Origin: Gemmatimonadota bacterium
GTDB lineage: Bacteria; Gemmatimonadota; Gemmatimonadetes; Longimicrobiales; Gaopeijiaceae
Assembly: GCA_003567615.1 (NCBI GenBank)
Contig: PWZC01000135.1
Coordinates: forward strand, 1 to 5,785
Direction of reading: 5' to 3'
Length of the DNA: 5,785 nucleotides
Shown here piece by piece: positions 1-5,762 of the stretch. Within the stretch, counting starts at the first letter, position 1, and the number at the start of each line of letters is the position of its first letter. The notes below the pieces were generated by a model. That model was given only the letters and a program-made list of their open reading frames with translations, was not told the DNA's origin and ran no database searches. The position numbers and the translations under genes were made by a program.

Positions 1-52
1 ATGGGAGGGGCGGCCCTTGTCCGTAACCGGACCGATGCCACGACCAGTCCGC

Positions 53-340
53 TCAACTCCAGTCGGCGGGAATCACGCGGGGATCCAGGAGGGCCTCGTC
101 GTCATCGTACCACTCGTCCCAGTCCTCCTCATCCTCTTCTTCGTCGTCCCACTCCTCATCGTCGTCGTCGTCCCACTCATCCTCGTCCTCCCACTCCTCT
201 TCGTCAATCTCATCGTCCTCGTCGAGGGCGACCATACCCTGGCTCGCCTCGAGGGTCCTGTCGAGCCAGCCCCAGCGGTCCATCATCTCCTGATACCTCC
301 GGTCATCGAGGAAGGTGAAGGGAGCGAGGAGTATCCCCAT
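53..340 (-). CDS. Small hypothetical protein with a tryptophan-studded polyacidic C-terminal half
   Basis: I do not recognise a family. From the ATG at 340 the product is 95 residues. Residues 1-39 are an ordinary mixed segment (MGILLAPFTFLDDRRYQEMM, then a WGWLDRTLE stretch). Residues 40-82 are almost pure Asp/Glu: 36 of 43 residues are acidic, and the rest are five Trp (50, 56, 64, 74, 77), one Tyr and one Ile. A short non-acidic end (ALLDPRVIPADWS) follows. There is no signal peptide, membrane segment or cysteine. Third codon positions are mostly G/C on this strand, and the non-repetitive ends look like real protein, so I take it as genuine. The frame stays open upstream to a TTG at 379, but that TTG is the first part of a -35 box. 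A TTG at 352 has GGAGG nine bases upstream and is an alternative start giving 99 residues. The gene is divergent from the lipoprotein-dnaE group. A DNA mimic, a cation- or protein-binding tail, or a disordered tether are all possible; function is unknown. Confidence 0.66.
   Translation of the reverse strand: MGILLAPFTFLDDRRYQEMMDRWGWLDRTLEASQGMVALDEDDEIDEEEWEDEDEWDDDDDEEWDDEEEDEEDWDEWYDDDEALLDPRVIPADWS
95..223 (-). repeat. Low-complexity Asp/Glu-codon tract with strong purine/pyrimidine strand asymmetry
   Basis: On the minus strand this tract is almost entirely GAC, GAT, GAG and GAA codons interrupted by TGG, so the plus strand is pyrimidine-rich. It includes a perfect trinucleotide run around 161-175 encoding consecutive Asp. 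Two imperfect copies of a block reading GATGAG...TGGGACGAC on the minus strand suggest growth by local duplication or slippage. It encodes the acidic tail of the small minus-strand protein, and its length may vary between strains. Confidence 0.7.
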
Positions 341-351
341 CCCTGGCCGCA

Positions 352-379
352 ATTCTACCTTCCTCCATAGGAAAGTCAA
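352..379 (-). promoter_or_regulatory. Sigma70-like promoter for the acidic-tail gene
   Basis: Reading the minus strand, TTGACT (379-374) is followed after 16 bases by TAGAAT (357-352). Each hexamer matches the housekeeping consensus at five of six positions, and the AT-rich -10 stands out in G+C-rich surroundings. Transcription would be expected to start near 345, leaving only about five bases before the ATG at 340, so the message would be nearly leaderless. The GGAGG at 366-362 lies inside the spacer. It could act as a ribosome binding site only if transcription starts further upstream. Promoter rules for this lineage are assumed, not known. Confidence 0.45.
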
Positions 380-429
380 GCGGGAACGGGACAGGGTGTA
401 CGGTGCTAGGAACAGGGAGATTCCGGCAA

Positions 430-458
430 TGGAAATCCTCGTTTCCTCCCCCTATGTT
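430..458 (+). promoter_or_regulatory. Weak candidate promoter for the lipoprotein-dnaE transcript
   Basis: TGGAAA (430-435) and TATGTT (453-458) are separated by 17 bases, and each matches the sigma70 consensus at four of six positions. TATGTTGG also resembles the Bacteroidota-type -7 element TAnnTTTG, though no matching upstream element is evident. The -35 overlaps a small inverted repeat (GGAAA 431-435, TTTCC 442-446). The predicted start of transcription would fall in the inverted repeat at 460-482. A chance match is quite possible. Confidence 0.22.
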
Positions 459-459
459 G

Positions 460-482
460 GGACCTGCCGGGTCGGCCGGTCC
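460..482 (+). repeat. Imperfect inverted repeat / hairpin upstream of the lipoprotein gene
   Basis: GGACC (460-464) pairs with GGTCC (478-482). After one T/C mismatch, GCC (466-468) pairs with GGC (474-476) around a five-base loop. This gives eight pairs and one internal mismatch, ending 41 bases before the ATG at 524. It could be an operator near the start of transcription or a hairpin in the 5' leader. The structure is read directly from the sequence; the role is inference. Confidence 0.4.
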
Positions 483-513
483 ACGGCTTCGACCCCGGAC
501 GATTTCTCCCTGC

Positions 514-517
514 GAGG
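514..517 (+). promoter_or_regulatory. Ribosome binding site of the lipoprotein gene
   Basis: GAGG lies six bases before the ATG at 524, a normal Shine-Dalgarno spacing. It supports this ATG as the start, and the signal peptide follows directly. Confidence 0.6.
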
Positions 518-523
518 TACGTC

Positions 524-1588
524 ATGGCACGACCTTTCCCCATCCCCGCCTTCCGCGCATCCGGAGCCGGGACCCGGCGGTCCCCGGTCCTCTTCGGGCT
601 GTCCGTCCTGTTCCTGACGACGCTCCTGGCCACCGGCTGCGAGCTCCCCCGGGCCCACGGCGATCCCACTGCGGTGATCGTGGCGGCGGAGACCGAGCTC
701 TGGTACTCCATCGAAGACGAATTCCGGGCCCAGATGGAGCCCCCCATCCAGACGGTACGCCAGGAGCGCCCCTTCCGCATCACACCGGTGGACCCGGACG
801 TGGAGAGTGGATGGGGTCAGCTCCGTCGCTTCCGGCAAGCCGTCCTGGTGGGTTCGGCCGATACACCGTGGATGGAGGAGGCCCTGGCCAAGGTATCCGG
901 GCCCATCCCCGAGGCCCCCGCCCTCCTGGAGGTGGAAAACGTGTGGGCCCGGGGGCAGAGGATCTGGATCCTCCTGGTACCGGAGGACGATCCGGGGCAG
1001 GCGGTGACCGACCTGGCCGGCTCCGTCCTGGAGACCATGGACACCCAGTTCAGGGAGTTCGTGCGGACCCGTCAGTACGTGTCGGGGCGGGATACCCTCC
1101 TGGCCGACTCCCTGGCCGCCAACGTGGGGTTCTCCATGATGTTCCCCAACGTCTACCGGTACACGGTGGAGGACTCGGTCTTCCGCTTCCGCAACGACAA
1201 TCCCAGCCCCAGGGAGCTCATCCGCGAGATCGCCGTGACCTGGCTCGAGCCGGCTCCGGACGAGGACCCGACCCAGGAAGAGCTGGAGGAGTGGCGCACC
1301 CAGTTGGCGGCGAACTACTACGTGGACCCCCAGGAGTTGGACCTGACCGTCGTCACCTTCGAGCCCATCGAGATCAACGGTATCCGCGGGGTTGAATTCC
1401 AGTCGGCGTGGCGAAGCCTCCCTGACGCCTGGCCCGCCGGGGGCCCCTTCGTGGTCCGTGCCCTGCGCTGCCCCGAGCAGGACCGCATGTACCTCATGGA
1501 CGGGTGGGTCTACGCCCCCGAACGTGAGAAGTACGAGTTCGTGCTTCAGCTCCAGAACATTCTCAACACCTTCCGCTGCCACCCATAA
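524..1588 (+). CDS. DUF4837-like lipoprotein
   Basis: The product is 354 residues. The N-terminus carries basic residues (R11, R18, R19), a hydrophobic core (residues 21-35) and a lipobox-like ATGC with Cys39 as the lipidation site, so the mature protein should be membrane-anchored outside the cytoplasm. The body resembles DUF4837 from memory: an opening predicted beta strand (TAVIVAAETELW), a central NVWARGQRIWILLVP segment, a predicted-helical section with FSMMFPNVYRYTVEDSVFRF, and a C-terminal block with AGGPFVV, GWVYAPEREKYEFV and ILNTF. That last block parallels the family's GGPF and VYAP elements. Cys316 and Cys352 could form a disulfide. DUF4837 has no established function; an envelope role is the only safe inference. 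The stop codon ends one base before the dnaE GTG, so the two genes probably share a transcript. The frame has no other credible start near the signal peptide. Confidence 0.85.
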   Translation: MARPFPIPAFRASGAGTRRSPVLFGLSVLFLTTLLATGCELPRAHGDPTAVIVAAETELWYSIEDEFRAQMEPPIQTVRQERPFRITPVDPDVESGWGQLRRFRQAVLVGSADTPWMEEALAKVSGPIPEAPALLEVENVWARGQRIWILLVPEDDPGQAVTDLAGSVLETMDTQFREFVRTRQYVSGRDTLLADSLAANVGFSMMFPNVYRYTVEDSVFRFRNDNPSPRELIREIAVTWLEPAPDEDPTQEELEEWRTQLAANYYVDPQELDLTVVTFEPIEINGIRGVEFQSAWRSLPDAWPAGGPFVVRALRCPEQDRMYLMDGWVYAPEREKYEFVLQLQNILNTFRCHP

Positions 1589-1589
1589 C

Positions 1590-4500
1590 GTGTCGTTCGT
1601 ACACCTCCATACCCACTCCGAGTACTCCCTCCTGGACGGTGCCAACCGCCTGGGAGACCTGGTCCGCCGCGCCCTCCACTACGAGATGCCGGCGCTGGCC
1701 CTCACCGACCACGGGTGCATGTACGGCGCCTGGGCCTTCCAGAAGGCGGCCCGGAAGGACGGGCTGAAGCCCATCATCGGGATGGAGGCGTATGTGGCTC
1801 CCGGCGATCGGCGCGACCGATCCCGGGGCTCGGCGGAGCGAAACTACTACCACCTGGTGCTCCTGGCCCGGGACCGGGAGGGGTACCGGAACCTGGTCAA
1901 GCTCTCGTCCATCGGGTACACAGAGGGCTTCTACCACAAACCCCGGGTGGACCGCGAGGTCCTGGCCCGACATTCGGGCGGACTCATCGTAAGTTCGGCG
2001 TGCCTGGCCGGCGAGGTGGCCCGGAACCTCATGGAGGGGCGGGATGAGGCGGCCCGGGAGGCGGCCCAGTGGTACGCCAACGCCTTCCCCGACCGGTACT
2101 ACCTGGAGGTTCAGGCCCACGGGACTCCGGGACAGGCCGAGCTGAACCGGCGCATCTTCGACCTGGCGGGAGATCTGGACCTTCCGGTGGTGGCCACCAA
2201 CGACGCCCACTTCCTGGAGTGCGGGGACCACGAGGCCCACGACACCCTGCTCTGCATCGGGCTCGGAAAGGACAAATCCGACCCGGACCGCATGCGCTAC
2301 GACGACGGGCTCTACTTCAAGGGCCCCGACGAGATGCGGGAGGCTTTCCCGGACCGTCCCGACGTCATCGAGAACACGCTGCGGATCGGCGACGAGGTCG
2401 ACCTCACCTTCGAGAAGAAGTACCACGTCCCCGCCTTCCCCCTCCCCGAGAATGTGGCCACCGAGGAGGACTACCTGGTCCACCTCACCACCGAGGGCGC
2501 CCGGGAGCGCTATGGAGACCCGCTCCCCGAGCCGGTGAAGGAGCGGATGGACTTCGAGCTGGGGGTCATCCTGGAGACGGGGTACTCCGGGTACTTCCTC
2601 ATCACCTGGGACTTCATCCGCTGGGCCCGGGAGCAGGGGATTCCGGTGGGTCCCGGGCGGGGGTCGGCGGCGGGGTCGCTGGTGAGCTACGCCCTGGGGA
2701 TCACGAACCTGGACCCCCTGGCCTACGACCTCCTCTTCGAGCGCTTCCTGAACCCGGAGCGGGTGTCGATGCCGGACATCGACATCGACTTCTGCTATGA
2801 ACGCCGGGGCGACGTCATCGAGTACGTCCGGGAGAAGTACGGCCGGGACGCCGTTGGGATGATCATCACCTTCGGGACCATGAAGTCCCGGGCCGTGATC
2901 CGCGACGTGGGGCGCACCCTGGGCTTCGAGCCCTCCGAGACGGACCGCATCGCCAAGCTGATCCCCAACGCCCCGGGTCAGGCCCTGACGGTGAAGGAGG
3001 CCATCGACTCCCTGCCGGAGGTGAAGGCGCTCTACGGACAGGACGAGCGGCACCGGAAGCTCTTCGACTACTCCATGACGCTGGAGGGGCTTTCGCGGCA
3101 CGCGTCGGTCCACGCCGCCGGGGTGGTCATCGCCCCGGGACCGCTTGACGAGTACGTCCCGGTGGCGGTGCAGAATACGAAGGGAAGCGGGAAGAACGGC
3201 GAGGCGGTCACGGTCACGCAGTACGACATGAACTGCCTGGAAGACGCCGGGATGCTCAAGATGGACTTCCTGGGCCTCAAGACCCTCACCGTCATCGCCG
3301 ACGCCGTGGAGATGATCCGGGCCCGGGTGGGTGCGCTCCGGCACCCCCGCACCGGGAAGGTCTACGCGTCCATGGATGACGTGCCCATGGACGATCCCGA
3401 GGTCTACCGCATGCTGGCCCGGGGCGGCACCTCGGGTGTCTTCCAGTTCGAGTCCAACCTGGCCACCGAGAAGCTCCGGGCCATGCGCTGCGACCGCTTC
3501 GAGGACCTGGTGGCCACCAACGCCCTCATCCGCCCCGGTCCCCTGGACTCGGGGATGACCGACGTCTTCATCCGCCGGAAGCTGGGGAAGGAAGCGGTCA
3601 CCTACCCCCACACCGACCTGGAGCAGACCCTCGAGCCCACCTACGGGGTCATCGTCTACCAGGAGCAGGTGATGCGGATCGCCAACATCCTGGCGGGCTT
3701 CTCGCTGGCCGAAGCCGACGTGCTCCGAAAGGCGGTGGGGAAGAAGATCGCCGAGCTCATCAAGAAGGAGCTCGGTCGCTTCGTGGAGCGCTCGGTGGAG
3801 CGGGGGGTGGACCGGCGCCTGGCCGACGACCTGGCGGACCAGATCGAGACCTTCGGCCGCTACGGGTTCAACCGCTCCCACTCCGCCGCCTACTCCCTGC
3901 TCTCGTATCACACGGCCTGGCTAAAGTGCCACTACCCGGCCGAATTCATGGCCGCCCTCCTCTCGTCGGTGCTGGACAAGACCGACGATGTGGTGAAGTA
4001 CATCGGCGAATGCCGGGATCTCCCCCGCCACCTCCCCCACCTGGAGGAGGAGGTGGGGGTCCTCCCCCCCCATGTGAACGAATCGGGGTGGAAGTTCACC
4101 GTCACCGACGGCCGCCGCATCCGCTTTGGACTCGGTGCCGTGCGCGGGGTCGGAGCCGGCGCGGTCCACTCCATCCTGGAAGCGCGGGAAGAAGGGGGGC
4201 CGTTCACCACCCTCTTCGACTTCCTGGAGCGCATCGACCTCCGGGCCCTGAACAAGCGGGCGTGCGAGGCCCTCATCACCGCCGGGGCCCTGGACGGGTT
4301 CGGGCACCGGGCCCAGCTCCTGGCCGGGCTCGACACGGCCTACGGTGAGGTCCAGGCCCGGGCCGCTGAGGCCGCCGCCGGCCAGGCCTCCCTCTTCGAC
4401 GCGGCGCTGGGCGGGGTTGAACGCCCCGATCCGACCCTCCCCGAGATCCCCGAGTGGCCCGAGCAGGAGCGCCTGGTCCGGGAGAAGGAAGCGCTGGGAT

Positions 4501-5108
4501 TCTTCATCTCCGGCCACCCCCTGGACCGGCACCAGGAGCTGGTCCGGGCCTTCGGACCCGCCAACTCGTCCAATCTCCAGGAGTTCGCCGGCGAGGAGGT
4601 GGAGTTCGCCTGCGTCGTCACCAAGGTGGCGCGGCAGCTCTCCCGCCGGGACAATACGGAGTGGGGAAAGATCACCGTGGAGGACTTCCACGGCACCGCC
4701 ACCATCCTGGCCTTCCGCGAGACCTGGCAGCGCTGCAAAGAGGTGCTGGAGCAGGACGCCGTGGTCCTCATCAAGGGGAAGGTCTCGGGGCGGGAACGGG
4801 ACGAGGAGGACCCTCCCGTCTTCCTGGACGACGCCGAGACGCTGGAGGCGGTGGCGCGGAGCGGCCGGGTGGCGCTGGCCATCACCGTGGATCCAGGCGA
4901 AGGGTTCTCGGACGACGAGGTGAACCGGGCCCGGAAGGTCATGGAGAACAATCTGGGCCGGGCCCCCCTGGAGGTGCATCTGGCCAATGGGGGAGGGCTC
5001 GAGGCGCGCCTCCGTTCCCGCTCCCTCACCGTGGATCCTTCCCCCCGCCTCCTGGGTGAACTGAAGGAAGTGCTGGGTCCCGGCCGGATCCGGATGACCC
5101 GGAGTTGA
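1590..5108 (+). CDS. dnaE: DNA polymerase III subunit alpha (replicative DNA polymerase)
   Basis: Catalytic subunit of the chromosomal replicase, 1172 residues, close to the usual 1150-1200 for DnaE1. The PHP domain (about 1-275) opens with HLHTHSEYSLLDGA and keeps all nine putative metal ligands: H7, H9, D16, H41, E66, H88, C138, D205, H207. The polymerase active site has PDIDIDF (D396, D398) and KMDFLGL (D559), matching E. coli D401, D403 and D555. GPGRGSAAGSLVSY (354-367), SRHASVHAAGVV (502-513), YQEQVMRIA (690-698) and FNRSHSAAYS (760-769) are typical. A helix-hairpin-helix region lies near 843-866, a clamp-binding QASLF at 932-936, an OB fold at about 1003-1085, and the C-terminal domain at about 1095-1172. 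The GTG at 1590 is chosen because the PHP motif begins at residue 5. The frame stays open upstream to 1392, but that part lies inside the lipoprotein gene. No Shine-Dalgarno is visible and the spacing is one base, so translation is probably coupled. Residues 811-820 look like an insertion. Confidence 0.98.
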   Translation: MSFVHLHTHSEYSLLDGANRLGDLVRRALHYEMPALALTDHGCMYGAWAFQKAARKDGLKPIIGMEAYVAPGDRRDRSRGSAERNYYHLVLLARDREGYRNLVKLSSIGYTEGFYHKPRVDREVLARHSGGLIVSSACLAGEVARNLMEGRDEAAREAAQWYANAFPDRYYLEVQAHGTPGQAELNRRIFDLAGDLDLPVVATNDAHFLECGDHEAHDTLLCIGLGKDKSDPDRMRYDDGLYFKGPDEMREAFPDRPDVIENTLRIGDEVDLTFEKKYHVPAFPLPENVATEEDYLVHLTTEGARERYGDPLPEPVKERMDFELGVILETGYSGYFLITWDFIRWAREQGIPVGPGRGSAAGSLVSYALGITNLDPLAYDLLFERFLNPERVSMPDIDIDFCYERRGDVIEYVREKYGRDAVGMIITFGTMKSRAVIRDVGRTLGFEPSETDRIAKLIPNAPGQALTVKEAIDSLPEVKALYGQDERHRKLFDYSMTLEGLSRHASVHAAGVVIAPGPLDEYVPVAVQNTKGSGKNGEAVTVTQYDMNCLEDAGMLKMDFLGLKTLTVIADAVEMIRARVGALRHPRTGKVYASMDDVPMDDPEVYRMLARGGTSGVFQFESNLATEKLRAMRCDRFEDLVATNALIRPGPLDSGMTDVFIRRKLGKEAVTYPHTDLEQTLEPTYGVIVYQEQVMRIANILAGFSLAEADVLRKAVGKKIAELIKKELGRFVERSVERGVDRRLADDLADQIETFGRYGFNRSHSAAYSLLSYHTAWLKCHYPAEFMAALLSSVLDKTDDVVKYIGECRDLPRHLPHLEEEVGVLPPHVNESGWKFTVTDGRRIRFGLGAVRGVGAGAVHSILEAREEGGPFTTLFDFLERIDLRALNKRACEALITAGALDGFGHRAQLLAGLDTAYGEVQARAAEAAAGQASLFDAALGGVERPDPTLPEIPEWPEQERLVREKEALGFFISGHPLDRHQELVRAFGPANSSNLQEFAGEEVEFACVVTKVARQLSRRDNTEWGKITVEDFHGTATILAFRETWQRCKEVLEQDAVVLIKGKVSGRERDEEDPPVFLDDAETLEAVARSGRVALAITVDPGEGFSDDEVNRARKVMENNLGRAPLEVHLANGGGLEARLRSRSLTVDPSPRLLGELKEVLGPGRIRMTRS
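4034..4059 (+). repeat. Perfect 9-bp inverted repeat inside dnaE
   Basis: CCCCCACCT (4034-4042) is the exact reverse complement of AGGTGGGGG (4051-4059), with an eight-base purine loop. It covers dnaE codons 815-824, where the protein appears to carry extra residues compared with the usual DnaE sequence. A run of eight C follows at 4064-4071. In RNA this would be a very stable hairpin; whether it matters is unknown. Confidence 0.6.
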
Positions 5109-5124
5109 GCCATCGAACCGACGC

Positions 5125-5150
5125 CTGCACCGGACCCGTAGGTCCTGCGG
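5125..5150 (+). other. Bulged hairpin in the dnaE-msrA gap
   Basis: GGACC (5132-5136) pairs with GGTCC (5141-5145) around a CGTA loop. Below a two-base CC bulge (5130-5131) the stem continues as CTGCA (5125-5129) with TGCGG (5146-5150), including one G-T pair. This makes about ten pairs, beginning 17 bases after the dnaE stop. No T tract follows, so it is not a standard intrinsic terminator. It could be a factor-dependent stop, a processing site, a 3'-end stabiliser or chance. Confidence 0.4.
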
Positions 5151-5162
5151 CGCCGAACCCAT

Positions 5163-5167
5163 GAGGA
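5163..5167 (+). promoter_or_regulatory. Ribosome binding site that decides the msrA start
   Basis: GAGGA lies five bases before the ATG at 5173. The in-frame ATG at 5161 would contain this site in its own coding sequence, and I see no Shine-Dalgarno in front of it (GCGCCGAACCC). The downstream ATG is therefore preferred. Confidence 0.6.
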
Positions 5168-5172
5168 AGACC

Positions 5173-5745
5173 ATGACAGGTACCCCCGACGCCCCCGAGT
5201 CCGGCGCCACCCCTTCCACCGCCGTCGCCACCCTGGGTGGCGGATGCTTCTGGTGCCTGGAGGCGGTCTTCCAGCGGATCCGTGGGGTCCGCGATGTGGT
5301 CTCGGGTTACGCGGGGGGGCACCACCCCCGGCCCACCTACCGGGAGGTCTGCCGGGGCACCACGGGGCACGCCGAGGTGGTACAGATCACCTTCGATCCA
5401 CAGGTGGTCACCTTCCGGCAACTCCTGGAGGTGTTCTTCGCCATCCACGATCCCACGACCCCGGACCGCCAGGGAGCCGACGTGGGTCCCCAGTACCGCT
5501 CCATCATCCTCCACCATGAGCCGGCCCAGGCCGAGACCGCCCGGGAGGTCATGGCCGAGGAGGCCGAGGGGTGGACCGACCCCATCGTGACGGAACTCGT
5601 GCCCTTCGAGGGCTTCCACCCGGCCGAGCGGGAGCACCATCGCTACTATGACCGGAATCCCCGGCAGGCCTACTGCCGCCTGGTGGTGGACCCCAAGGTC
5701 CAGACCGCCCGCCGACGCTTCAGCCACCTCCTGTCCGAATCCTGA
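5173..5745 (+). CDS. msrA: Peptide-methionine (S)-S-oxide reductase MsrA
   Basis: Reduces the S epimer of methionine sulfoxide in proteins and free methionine, repairing oxidative damage, normally using thioredoxin. From the ATG at 5173 it has 190 residues, a usual length for a single-domain MsrA. GGCFWC holds the catalytic Cys25. A constant offset of 26 from E. coli numbering places the other active-site residues: Y56 (Tyr82), E68 in GHAEVV (Glu94), D103 and Y108 in DVGPQYRS (Asp129, Tyr134). Candidate resolving cysteines are Cys28 (in a CxxC with the nucleophile) and Cys168 near the C-terminus; Cys60 is less likely. There is no signal peptide, so it should be cytoplasmic, and no MsrB domain is fused. 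The first 15-18 residues are probably disordered and precede the conserved domain. A start at 5161 would add four residues. The gene follows dnaE on the same strand after 64 bases and may be read through from it or have its own promoter, none of which I could identify. Confidence 0.96.
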   Translation: MTGTPDAPESGATPSTAVATLGGGCFWCLEAVFQRIRGVRDVVSGYAGGHHPRPTYREVCRGTTGHAEVVQITFDPQVVTFRQLLEVFFAIHDPTTPDRQGADVGPQYRSIILHHEPAQAETAREVMAEEAEGWTDPIVTELVPFEGFHPAEREHHRYYDRNPRQAYCRLVVDPKVQTARRRFSHLLSES

Positions 5746-5762
5746 TCCTCTGCCCCAGCGCT

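Noticed and set aside
19..32. Hairpin GTCCG-TAAC-CGGAC downstream of the acidic-tail gene as a terminator
   Set aside because: It has only five base pairs and no T run on the minus-strand side (toward position 1), so it cannot be called an intrinsic terminator.
1..370. Plus-strand open frames at 1-318 and 17-370
   Set aside because: They are Arg/Pro/Ser-rich or hydrophobic Val/Leu/Ile runs created by reading opposite the acidic-codon tract. The hydrophobic one mimics membrane segments, but only because Asp and Glu codons read backwards give Val, Ile and Leu.
1392..1589. N-terminal extension of dnaE to an upstream TTG
   Set aside because: The 66 extra codons lie within the lipoprotein coding sequence and read as Ser/Pro/Thr-rich shadow sequence. 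DnaE proteins normally begin just before the HLHTH motif, as the GTG at 1590 provides.
1563..3911. A 782-codon open frame antisense to dnaE
   Set aside because: It mirrors the third-position G/C bias of dnaE, shows no recognisable domain and runs opposite an unambiguous polymerase. Other long antisense frames (452-1645, 3921-5231, 5026-5727) are rejected for the same reason.
4064..4071. Run of eight C in dnaE, and a run of seven G in msrA (5313-5319), as phase-variation or programmed frameshift sites
   Set aside because: Both genes stay in frame through conserved motifs on either side (VLPPHVNES and SGYAGGH). Switching off an essential polymerase this way is implausible, and such runs are common in G+C-rich coding sequence.
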